Origin: Acholeplasmataceae bacterium
GTDB lineage: Bacteria; Bacillota_I; Bacilli_A; Acholeplasmatales; Acholeplasmataceae
Reading direction: 5' to 3'
DNA: 8,076 nt
NCBI GenBank assembly: GCA_016934175.1
Contig: JAFGTI010000011.1
Location: 1 to 8,076 of the forward strand
In this document: positions 1 through 5,500 of the stretch, piece by piece
How the letters are laid out: every line of letters starts with the position of its first letter
Position numbering within the stretch: position 1 is the stretch's first letter
Position numbers and translations under genes: made by a program
Notes under the pieces: generated by a model
The model's database searches: none
Told to the model about the DNA's origin: nothing
The model's input: only the letters and a program-made list of their open reading frames with translations

Positions 1-18
1 CTTCATTTGTAAATAATG

Positions 19-27
19 TGCTATAAT
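19..27 (+). promoter_or_regulatory. Extended -10 promoter for fhs-folD
   Basis: TGC followed by a perfect TATAAT (22-27) forms an extended -10 element. The expected -35 would lie at about positions -1 to 5 and is cut off or unrecognisable at the window edge. Initiation would fall near 33-35, about 40 nt before the fhs start. Seen directly: the -10 and its TG extension. Its use as the fhs promoter is inference. Confidence 0.6.
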
Positions 28-30
28 TAA

Positions 31-56
31 AGTATCTTACGTGAGATACTTTTTTT
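31..56 (+). terminator. Hairpin plus T-tract, terminator-like, ahead of fhs
   Basis: A perfect 7-bp inverted repeat (AGTATCT at 31-37 with AGATACT at 44-50) closes a 6-nt loop and runs into a tract of seven T (50-56). This is the form of an intrinsic terminator, probably for a gene upstream of the window. It lies just after the TATAAT at 22-27, so it overlaps the expected fhs transcription start. If initiation is at 31 or earlier, the stem would sit at the very 5' end of the fhs mRNA and could stabilise it or cause early termination. No riboswitch core is recognisable here. Confidence 0.55.
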
Positions 57-74
57 AAGAACAGGGAGAATATT

Positions 75-1661
75 ATGGAAAAAATTACAGTTTTATGTGA
101 ACAAATGGGTGTGAATCCAGAAGAATGTTTACCTTATGGTAGAGATAAGGCCAAAATTGATTTAAAGATATTGAAACGATTAAAGAATAATCCTGATGGC
201 AAACTCATATTGGTTACAGCGATTAATCCTACACCAGCAGGTGAAGGAAAAACAACTGTATCTATTGGACTCGCTCAAGGGTTGAAATATATCGGAAAAC
301 ACCCAATGTTAGCCCTTCGGGAGCCTAGTTTGGGACCTGTTTTTGGACTTAAAGGTGGAGCTACAGGCGGTGGCAAATCAAGTATTACGCCATCAGATGA
401 TATTAATCTTCATTTTACTGGAGACATGCACGCGATTACATCTGCTAATAATCTTTTGAGTGCATTAATTGATAATCATATATATCAAGGGAATGAGTTA
501 GGCATTGAAACTGTGACATGGAAACGTTGCATGGATATGAATGATCGTGCTTTAAGATCGATTGAAACACCAACAAGAACTGATGGATTTATTATTACAG
601 CGGCTAGTGAGATTATGGCTATATTAGCTTTATCGAGTGATTTGGATGATTTAAAACAAAGAATTAATAAAATATTGATTGGGTATAATAAAGAAGGAAA
701 ACCTATTTTGGTTTCTGACTTAGGTGGCGCAGATGCAATGGCTTTATTAATGAAAAATGCAATGAATCCAAACCTTGTGCAAACCATAGATGGTGTACCC
801 ACATTGGTTCATGCTGGACCATTTGCAAATATTGCACATGGATGTAATTCAATTGTAGCAACTAAACTAGCTCTAAAACTTGGTGACTATGCGATTACTG
901 AAGCGGGATTTGGAGCAGATTTAGGGATGGAAAAGTTTCTAGACCTTAAAATGCCATATTTAAATAAACAGGTAGATGCTGTAGTGATTGTTGCAACACT
1001 GAGAGCTTTAAAATCACATGGTGGAGCTGAGGATTTCAGCATTGAAAATAAAGAAGCACTAATTGCTGGACTTCCGCATTTAAATAAGCATTTAACGAAC
1101 ATTAAAAATTATGGATTAAATTACGTTATTGCACTCAACCATTTTTATACGGATACCGATGATGAAATTAATACGATTATGTCATGGGCAAAAGAAAATA
1201 ATCACCCGATTGCCTTATGTAAAGGATTTAGCTTAGGTGGTGAAGGTATGGTTGATCTAGCAAATAAAATTGTAAAGATTACTGAAAACCCTGTATCTTT
1301 CCATAAATTATATGATATTAGCGATTCAACACAACTTAAGATTGAAAAAATAGCGAAAAACATTTATGGAGCTAAAGAAGTTGTGTTTACTAAAAGAGCA
1401 ACAGCTCAATTAGAAACCTATAAAGAACTTGGATGGCAGTTGCCTGTATGTATGGCAAAAACACCACTATCACTCACTGGGGATCCTAAAATAAAAGGAC
1501 TACCCGTTGACTTCACATTAACAATTCAAGAAATTAGACCATCGTTAGGCGCAGGATTCCTTGTTGCACTTACAAAAGGAATCATGGTCATGCCAGGTTT
1601 AAATAAAACGCCTAGAGCACTTGAGATGGTTATTGATAGTGAAGGCAATCTTCTAGATTAG
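75..1661 (+). CDS. fhs: Formate--tetrahydrofolate ligase
   Basis: Cytoplasmic enzyme that joins formate to tetrahydrofolate using ATP to give 10-formyl-THF; run backwards it can make ATP. Family hallmarks are clear: P-loop PTPAGEGKTT (about 52-61), REPSLGPVFGLKGGATGGG (82-100), DINLHFTGDMHAI (109-121) and AHGCNSI (254-260). At 528 aa it is shorter than the usual 550-560, mainly because the N-terminal helix before the YGRDKAKI segment is reduced. The start is firm: an in-frame TGA lies at 42-44, no other start codon lies between, and GGGAG (64-68) sits 6 nt upstream of ATG. After the KGGATGGG motif the usual YAQV-like segment reads KSSI. folD follows after 10 nt, and its ribosome site AGGAGG overlaps this gene's TAG stop, so the pair is co-transcribed. 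Identity is certain; the direction of flux is not visible from sequence. Confidence 0.97.
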   Translation: MEKITVLCEQMGVNPEECLPYGRDKAKIDLKILKRLKNNPDGKLILVTAINPTPAGEGKTTVSIGLAQGLKYIGKHPMLALREPSLGPVFGLKGGATGGGKSSITPSDDINLHFTGDMHAITSANNLLSALIDNHIYQGNELGIETVTWKRCMDMNDRALRSIETPTRTDGFIITAASEIMAILALSSDLDDLKQRINKILIGYNKEGKPILVSDLGGADAMALLMKNAMNPNLVQTIDGVPTLVHAGPFANIAHGCNSIVATKLALKLGDYAITEAGFGADLGMEKFLDLKMPYLNKQVDAVVIVATLRALKSHGGAEDFSIENKEALIAGLPHLNKHLTNIKNYGLNYVIALNHFYTDTDDEINTIMSWAKENNHPIALCKGFSLGGEGMVDLANKIVKITENPVSFHKLYDISDSTQLKIEKIAKNIYGAKEVVFTKRATAQLETYKELGWQLPVCMAKTPLSLTGDPKIKGLPVDFTLTIQEIRPSLGAGFLVALTKGIMVMPGLNKTPRALEMVIDSEGNLLD

Positions 1662-1671
1662 GAGGATACTT

Positions 1672-2517
1672 ATGATTTTACTTGATGGCGCAAAAGTCGC
1701 AAATGAAAGAAATCTTCGATTAAAAGAGCAGATAGAAAAAGATATCATTACATACAAGCGAGCACCTTGTTTAGCAATTATTCTTGTTGGAGAAAATCCA
1801 GCAAGTATGTCTTACGTAAAAGGAAAAGGTAAAGCATGCAAACTAGTAGGGATAACACATGAACTTTATAGACTCGATGAAAGCATCAGTGAGGAAGAAC
1901 TATCAACATTAATTATTAGATTGAATCAAGAGGATCATGTTGATGGGATTTTATTGCAATTACCCATACCTAAACATTTGAATGAAACCATGCTGATTGA
2001 TCTAATCTCAAAAGATAAAGATGCTGATGGATTTCATGTTATAAACCAAGGTTATTTGTATCAGAAAAAACCGACCGTTTATCCAGCTACTCCAAAAGGG
2101 ATTATGACTTTGCTTAAAGCATATGATATCAATATTTCAGGTATGGATGCGGTTATAATCGGAAGAAGTAATATAGTTGGATTTCCTATTGCCAGACTAT
2201 TAATGGATGCAGGGGCAACAATAACGGTGTGTCATCGTCAAACCAAAGATTTAGCTGCACACACAAAAAGAGCTGATCTGATTATTGCATCAGCTGGTAG
2301 AGCAGAACTTGTAACAAAAGATATGGTGAAATCCGGTGCTGTTGTTGTTGATGTAGGGGTTAACAGAGTAGATGGAAAACTCGTTGGCGATGTACATTTT
2401 GAAGGTGTCAGACAAGTTGCAGCTTATCTGTCCCCGGTTCCTAGAGGTGTTGGTCCGATGACAATTAATGGACTCCTAGAAAACACATATGAACTTTATT
2501 TGAAACATGTAAAATAA
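1672..2517 (+). CDS. folD: Bifunctional methylenetetrahydrofolate dehydrogenase / methenyltetrahydrofolate cyclohydrolase
   Basis: Cytoplasmic enzyme that oxidises 5,10-methylene-THF with NAD(P)+ and hydrolyses the methenyl product to 10-formyl-THF, the product of Fhs just upstream. The 281-aa length is normal. Visible motifs are the catalytic YxxxK (Y48, K52 in SYVKGKGKACKLVGI), DGILLQLPIP (91-100), the dinucleotide-fold loop VIIGRSNIVGFP (161-172) and the C-terminal PVPRGVGPMTINGLLEN (255-271). Two usually conserved positions differ: PVPGGVGPMT reads PVPRGVGPMT (R258), and the PCTPxG motif reads PATPKG (A139). The catalytic pair is intact, so activity is expected. AGGAGG at 1660-1665 lies 6 nt before ATG and overlaps the fhs stop. 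No obvious terminator follows the TAA, so transcripts may read into the riboswitch interval downstream. Confidence 0.97.
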   Translation: MILLDGAKVANERNLRLKEQIEKDIITYKRAPCLAIILVGENPASMSYVKGKGKACKLVGITHELYRLDESISEEELSTLIIRLNQEDHVDGILLQLPIPKHLNETMLIDLISKDKDADGFHVINQGYLYQKKPTVYPATPKGIMTLLKAYDINISGMDAVIIGRSNIVGFPIARLLMDAGATITVCHRQTKDLAAHTKRADLIIASAGRAELVTKDMVKSGAVVVDVGVNRVDGKLVGDVHFEGVRQVAAYLSPVPRGVGPMTINGLLENTYELYLKHVK

Positions 2518-2554
2518 GTATAATTTTTGATACATTGAAAAAGCGAGTATAACC

Positions 2555-2583
2555 TTTACAAAGTAAAGTGTTATTGCTATAAT
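2555..2583 (+). promoter_or_regulatory. Sigma-A type promoter for the riboswitch RNA
   Basis: TTTACA (2555-2560), a 17-bp spacer and TATAAT (2578-2583) with a TGC extension directly before it. This is the best-formed promoter in the window. Predicted initiation is about 2588-2590, only some 10 nt before the first helix of the riboswitch aptamer, which is the usual spacing for a riboswitch leader. The stretch between the folD stop and this promoter (2518-2554) shows no gene and no convincing terminator. Confidence 0.8.
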
Positions 2584-2599
2584 GAGGATGTATTTGATT

Positions 2600-2664
2600 A
2601 TCGTATAAGTTATTTGATTTGGAAATAACGTATCTACTGGGGTGCCTATCACCACAACTACGAT
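2600..2664 (+). promoter_or_regulatory. Purine riboswitch aptamer, guanine type
   Basis: Three-way junction matching the purine riboswitch. P1 is AUCGUA/UACGAU (2600-2605 with 2659-2664). J1/2 is UAA. P2 is 7 bp (2609-2615 with 2623-2629) with loop GAUUUGG. J2/3 is GUAUCUAC (2630-2637). P3 is 2638-2643 with 2651-2656. J3/1 is AC. In the B. subtilis xpt numbering, offset 2584, the ligand-contacting bases are all present: U22 (2606), U47 (2631), U51 (2635) and C74 (2658). C74 predicts guanine or hypoxanthine rather than adenine, and U51 argues against the 2'-deoxyguanosine variant. The loop L2 GG pair (2621-2622) is kept. Deviations are A at position 48 (2632), a G-A mismatch in P3 (2640/2654) and loop 3 GCCUAUC instead of the usual CCGUAAA-like loop. 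No purine gene follows. Confidence 0.87.
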
Positions 2665-2782
2665 TTTTAAACACTTAAGGGTTGTTTTTATATTCGTAGT
2701 GTCATACGAGTTATACAATGTACATGTAGCATATGTGAATAAGTAGCTAAGACTGTTACTCATCATGTGCATCAAAACAAAG

Positions 2783-2807
2783 ACACCCAGATATAGGGTG
2801 TTTTTTT
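2783..2807 (+). terminator. Intrinsic terminator of the riboswitch RNA
   Basis: Perfect 6-bp stem ACACCC/GGGTGT (2783-2788 with 2796-2801), 7-nt loop, then a T-run to 2807. The A-rich flank on the 5' side can extend the stem into the T-run. It lies 45 nt before the ppa start and upstream of ppa's own -10 signal. The 5' strand CACCC (2784-2788) is also complementary to GGGUG (2640-2644) in aptamer helix P3, a possible long-range antiterminator, which is inference. Confidence 0.85.
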
Positions 2808-2816
2808 ATCCAAAAA

Positions 2817-2825
2817 TGGTAAAAT
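2817..2825 (+). promoter_or_regulatory. Probable extended -10 promoter for ppa-yebC
   Basis: TGG followed by TAAAAT (2820-2825) gives an extended -10 element. No good -35 is seen 16-18 bp upstream, where the terminator stem lies. Initiation near 2832 would leave a 20-nt leader before ppa, including the AGGAG ribosome site. If real, ppa is transcribed independently of the riboswitch; if not, ppa depends on read-through of the terminator. Confidence 0.45.
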
Positions 2826-2851
2826 AGAACTGAAATAAAAAGGAGAAACAT

Positions 2852-3382
2852 ATGAATATATGGCATGACATCAGTAAATCAAGAATTTTACCTGAGAAAT
2901 TTGTTGCTTGTATAGAAATTTCAAAGGGCAGTAAGAAAAAGTATGAATTGGATAAAGAGACAGGAATGATTATTTTAGATCGTATCCTTTTTACTTCTAC
3001 ACACTATCCTGCAAATTATGGATTTATTCCGAGAACATATGCTGGAGATAATGATCCACTTGATGTATTGGTATTATGCCAAGAAGATATTGAGCCATTA
3101 TCAATTGTTGAATGTTACCCAATTGGAGTAATGAAAATGATTGATTCTGATGAAATTGATGAAAAGATTATTGCTATACCGTTTGGTGACCCATCATTAA
3201 CGCAGTATAAAGATATCAGTGAATTACCTGCACATCTGATGACTGAAATGGGACACTTTTTTGAAGTATATAAATCCCTTGAAGGTAAAAAAACCTATAT
3301 TTTGGATGTTGAAGGTGCAGAAGCAGCGAAAAAAATTATTTCGCAATGTATACAAAATTATGACGAAAAATTTAGCAAGTAA
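2852..3382 (+). CDS. ppa: Inorganic pyrophosphatase, family I
   Basis: Soluble Mg2+-dependent enzyme that hydrolyses pyrophosphate to two phosphates, pulling nucleotide, tRNA-charging and polymer synthesis forward. The 176-aa length is typical of bacterial family I enzymes. The active-site set is visible: E22 and K29/K30 in EISKGSKKKYE, Y56 in NYGFIP, the signature GDNDPLDVLVL with D66, D68 and D71, then D98 and D103 in MIDSDEIDEK. The start is supported by AGGAG (2841-2845) 6 nt before ATG. yebC follows after 14 nt, so the two are probably co-transcribed. Upstream lie a terminator and a guanine-type riboswitch, an unusual neighbour for this housekeeping gene. Identity is certain; regulation is open. 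Confidence 0.97.
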   Translation: MNIWHDISKSRILPEKFVACIEISKGSKKKYELDKETGMIILDRILFTSTHYPANYGFIPRTYAGDNDPLDVLVLCQEDIEPLSIVECYPIGVMKMIDSDEIDEKIIAIPFGDPSLTQYKDISELPAHLMTEMGHFFEVYKSLEGKKTYILDVEGAEAAKKIISQCIQNYDEKFSK

Positions 3383-3396
3383 AGGAAGATAAACCA

Positions 3397-4116
3397 ATGG
3401 GAAGAGCACATGAAGTAAGAAAAGTAGCTATGGAAAAAACAGCTGCTAAAAAAAGTAAACTTTATGCAAAATATGGAAAAGAAATTTATATGGCTGCGAA
3501 GTCTGGAACACCAGATCCAGAAACAAATCAAGCATTAAAAAAGATTATCGAAAAAGCAAAAAGAGAACAAGTTACTGCTGACGTGATTAAAAGAGCAATT
3601 GATAAAGTAAAAGGCGGAAGTGATGAACATTACGCTGAGGCTAGATACGAAGGCTTTGGACCAGGAAACTCTGTACTTATTGTTGAATGTTTAACTGAAA
3701 ACGTTAATCGCACAATAGCAACAGTAAAAAATTGTTTCACTAAAACTGGTGGTAAACTTGGTGTTACTGGGTCAGCTGCCCATCAATTCAATCATCTTGC
3801 AGTTTTATCTATGCCAGATATTACAGAAGATGAATTGCTAGAAATATTAGTTATGAACGATCTCGATGTATCAGATATTGAAGTTGAAGAAGACTCAATT
3901 ACTATATACGGAGAAGCTAATGATTTTAATAAACTTAGAACGGCCATTATGGAGGCAAAACCAGAAATGGATTTTATAACCGAGGAATTAATGTGGTTGC
4001 CTTTGATGGAAACATCTTTTGATAATGAAGAAGATCAAGGTAAATTTGAACGTTTAGTTGAAATGTTAGATGAAATTGACGATGTTCAAAATGTTTATCA
4101 TAACGTTGCACTTTAA
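3397..4116 (+). CDS. yebC: YebC/TACO1-family protein
   Basis: The 239-aa length and the motifs KLYAKYGKEIYMAAKSG (about 21-37), EGFGPGNSVLIVECLTEN (about 84-101) and GGKLGVTGSAAHQF place this in the YebC/TACO1 family. The N-terminus reads MGRAHEVRKVAM rather than the MAGHSKWANIKHRK type, so it belongs with the YeeN/MGR-type subgroup. Family members have been described as DNA-binding transcriptional regulators (PmpR/YebC) and, more recently, as translation factors that help ribosomes through difficult stretches; sequence alone does not decide which. The acidic C-terminal segment and three-domain length are normal. The start is supported by AGGAAG (3383-3388), 8 nt upstream, which directly follows the ppa stop. 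A terminator follows at about 4158-4199. Confidence 0.92.
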   Translation: MGRAHEVRKVAMEKTAAKKSKLYAKYGKEIYMAAKSGTPDPETNQALKKIIEKAKREQVTADVIKRAIDKVKGGSDEHYAEARYEGFGPGNSVLIVECLTENVNRTIATVKNCFTKTGGKLGVTGSAAHQFNHLAVLSMPDITEDELLEILVMNDLDVSDIEVEEDSITIYGEANDFNKLRTAIMEAKPEMDFITEELMWLPLMETSFDNEEDQGKFERLVEMLDEIDDVQNVYHNVAL

Positions 4117-4157
4117 AATAATGAATAAATTCAAAGATAGAAATGGAGAATAAATGT

Positions 4158-4199
4158 AAAAAAAGACAGGGATAAACGACGCTAATTCTGTCTTTTATT
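4158..4199 (+). terminator. Intrinsic terminator after yebC
   Basis: AAAAGACAG (4161-4169) pairs perfectly with CTGTCTTTT (4188-4196), and two inner G-T pairs may extend the stem; the loop is about 14-18 nt. The A-run on one side and T-run on the other let it act in either direction. It sits 42 nt after the yebC stop and ends about 14 nt before the glyA extended -10, cleanly separating the two transcription units. Confidence 0.75.
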
Positions 4200-4212
4200 A
4201 TGTTTGTTATTA

Positions 4213-4221
4213 TGTTATAAT
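4213..4221 (+). promoter_or_regulatory. Extended -10 promoter for glyA-rnf
   Basis: TGT followed by TATAAT (4216-4221). The -35 position (about 4192-4198) reads TTTTAT-like sequence inside the yebC terminator T-run, a poor match, so the TG extension likely compensates. The predicted leader is about 20 nt, too short for a riboswitch; no glycine or other aptamer is seen. Confidence 0.65.
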
Positions 4222-4249
4222 ATATGCGGATTTTATCTAGGAGGAAACT

Positions 4250-5497
4250 ATGGACCTAAAATTGATTGACCCTATGATTGAAAGTATCATTAAGAAAGAA
4301 AAGAATAGACAAGAAGAACATATTGAATTGATTGCATCAGAAAATTTTGTATCTGAAGCAGTTTTAGAAGCTCAAGGATCAATTTTGACAAATAAGTATG
4401 CAGAAGGATATCCAAAAAAGAGATATTATGGTGGGTGCGAATTTGTTGATGAAATTGAGACACTGGCGATTGAAAGATTAAAAAAACTATTTAATGCAAA
4501 ATTTGCTAATGTTCAACCACATTCGGGGTCACAGGCTAACATGGCTGCATATCAAGCTTTGATTAAACCTGGAGATATGATTTTGGGTATGTCACTTGCT
4601 GAAGGTGGGCATTTAACACATGGTTTTAGATTAAATTTTTCAGGTAAATTTTATCAGTCATCTTTTTATGGCGTTGATGAAAAAACAGAAATGATTGATT
4701 ACGATCAAGTGCTAGAAATCGCAAGAGAAGTAAAACCTCAACTGATTATTGCAGGAGCTAGTGCATACTCAAGAGTCATTGATTTTAAAAAATTTAGAGA
4801 GATTGCAGATGAAGTAGGTGCTTATCTTTTGGTAGATATGGCACATATAGCAGGTTTGATTGCTGCTGGAGTTCATCCTTCTCCTTTAGAATACGCACAT
4901 GTTGTTACTTCGACCACACATAAAACACTTAGGGGTCCTAGAGGTGGAATTATCTTAACTAATATTGAAGAAATTGCAAAGAAAGTAGATAAAGCAGTTT
5001 TTCCAGGTGTTCAAGGTGGTCCATTAATGCATGTCATTTCTGCAAAAGCAGTAGCTTTTCACGAAGCTCTATCTGAGGAATTTGTTGAGTATCAAAAACA
5101 AGTTGTTAAAAATGCAATCGTGCTAGCTGATGAAATGAAAAAGCGCGGTTTTCGTGTGATTAGCGGTGGAACTGATAATCATTTAATGTTAATAGATGTT
5201 AAAGGAAGATATAATATTACAGGTCTTGATGCTGAAAATTTATTGCATCGTGTTAACATTACTTGTAATAAAAATGGTGTTCCATTTGATAAAGAAAAAC
5301 CAGCATATGCTAGTGGTATACGAATTGGCACACCTGCAGTAACTACAAGAGGTTTCAAAGAGAACGAAATGAAACTTATTGCTCAATATATTGATGAAAC
5401 ATTTGCAAATAGAAATGATGAACAGAAAATATTAGAGATTAAAGATAAAGTGACAAAACTCACACAAAAATTTCCATTGTACACGAAGGGAGTATAA
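4250..5497 (+). CDS. glyA: Serine hydroxymethyltransferase
   Basis: PLP enzyme that converts serine and THF to glycine and 5,10-methylene-THF, feeding FolD. The 415-aa length is standard. Seen: ELIASENFVS (26-35), RYYGG (58-62), HSGSQANMAA (91-100), H121, D196 and H199 in LLVDMAHIAGLIAAG, the PLP lysine K225 in STTHKTLRGPRGG, and SGIRIGTPA near the C-terminus, which carries the carboxylate-binding Arg. AGGAGG (4239-4244) lies 5 nt before ATG. Only 3 nt separate its TAA from rnfC, and the rnfC ribosome site lies inside the last codons of glyA, so glyA is the first gene of the rnf operon here. Identity is certain. Confidence 0.98.
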   Translation: MDLKLIDPMIESIIKKEKNRQEEHIELIASENFVSEAVLEAQGSILTNKYAEGYPKKRYYGGCEFVDEIETLAIERLKKLFNAKFANVQPHSGSQANMAAYQALIKPGDMILGMSLAEGGHLTHGFRLNFSGKFYQSSFYGVDEKTEMIDYDQVLEIAREVKPQLIIAGASAYSRVIDFKKFREIADEVGAYLLVDMAHIAGLIAAGVHPSPLEYAHVVTSTTHKTLRGPRGGIILTNIEEIAKKVDKAVFPGVQGGPLMHVISAKAVAFHEALSEEFVEYQKQVVKNAIVLADEMKKRGFRVISGGTDNHLMLIDVKGRYNITGLDAENLLHRVNITCNKNGVPFDKEKPAYASGIRIGTPAVTTRGFKENEMKLIAQYIDETFANRNDEQKILEIKDKVTKLTQKFPLYTKGV

Positions 5498-5500
5498 CAG

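Larger units (their letters stand above)
2590..2807 (+). ncRNA. Riboswitch leader or stand-alone RNA, promoter to terminator
   Basis: Predicted transcript of about 218 nt from the promoter at 2555-2583 to the terminator at 2783-2807. The aptamer occupies 2600-2664. The remaining ~120 nt before the terminator hold no credible reading frame: ATGs at 2719, 2725 and 2734 hit stops within three codons and lack ribosome sites. Seen in this part: TCGTAGT (2694-2700) is fully complementary to the 3' strand of aptamer helix P1 (ACTACGA, 2657-2663), and TCGTA (2694-2698) can instead pair with TACGA (2705-2709). A weak AT-rich hairpin lies at about 2669-2687. This looks like an expression platform, but the RNA ends before ppa, so whether it is a leader for ppa or an independent RNA is undecided. 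The exact 5' end is inferred. Confidence 0.55.

Noticed and set aside
1..74. Tetrahydrofolate or other riboswitch upstream of fhs
   Set aside because: Only a simple 20-nt hairpin fits between the promoter and the start codon; no aptamer core is present.
2669..2689. Early intrinsic terminator just after the aptamer
   Set aside because: The stem is nearly all A-U with a bulge, and only two T remain after it; too weak to call beside the strong terminator at 2783-2807.
2719..2741. Leader peptide inside the riboswitch RNA
   Set aside because: The ATGs at 2719, 2725 and 2734 reach stops within three codons and none has a ribosome site.
2465..2775. Two minus-strand open frames (69 and 99 codons) across the folD-ppa interval
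   Set aside because: They overlap each other and the riboswitch, have no ribosome site or recognisable motif, and the hydrophobic composition is what AT-rich DNA gives by chance.
4117..4249. Glycine or other riboswitch upstream of glyA
   Set aside because: The interval is filled by the yebC terminator and the promoter; the predicted leader is about 20 nt.
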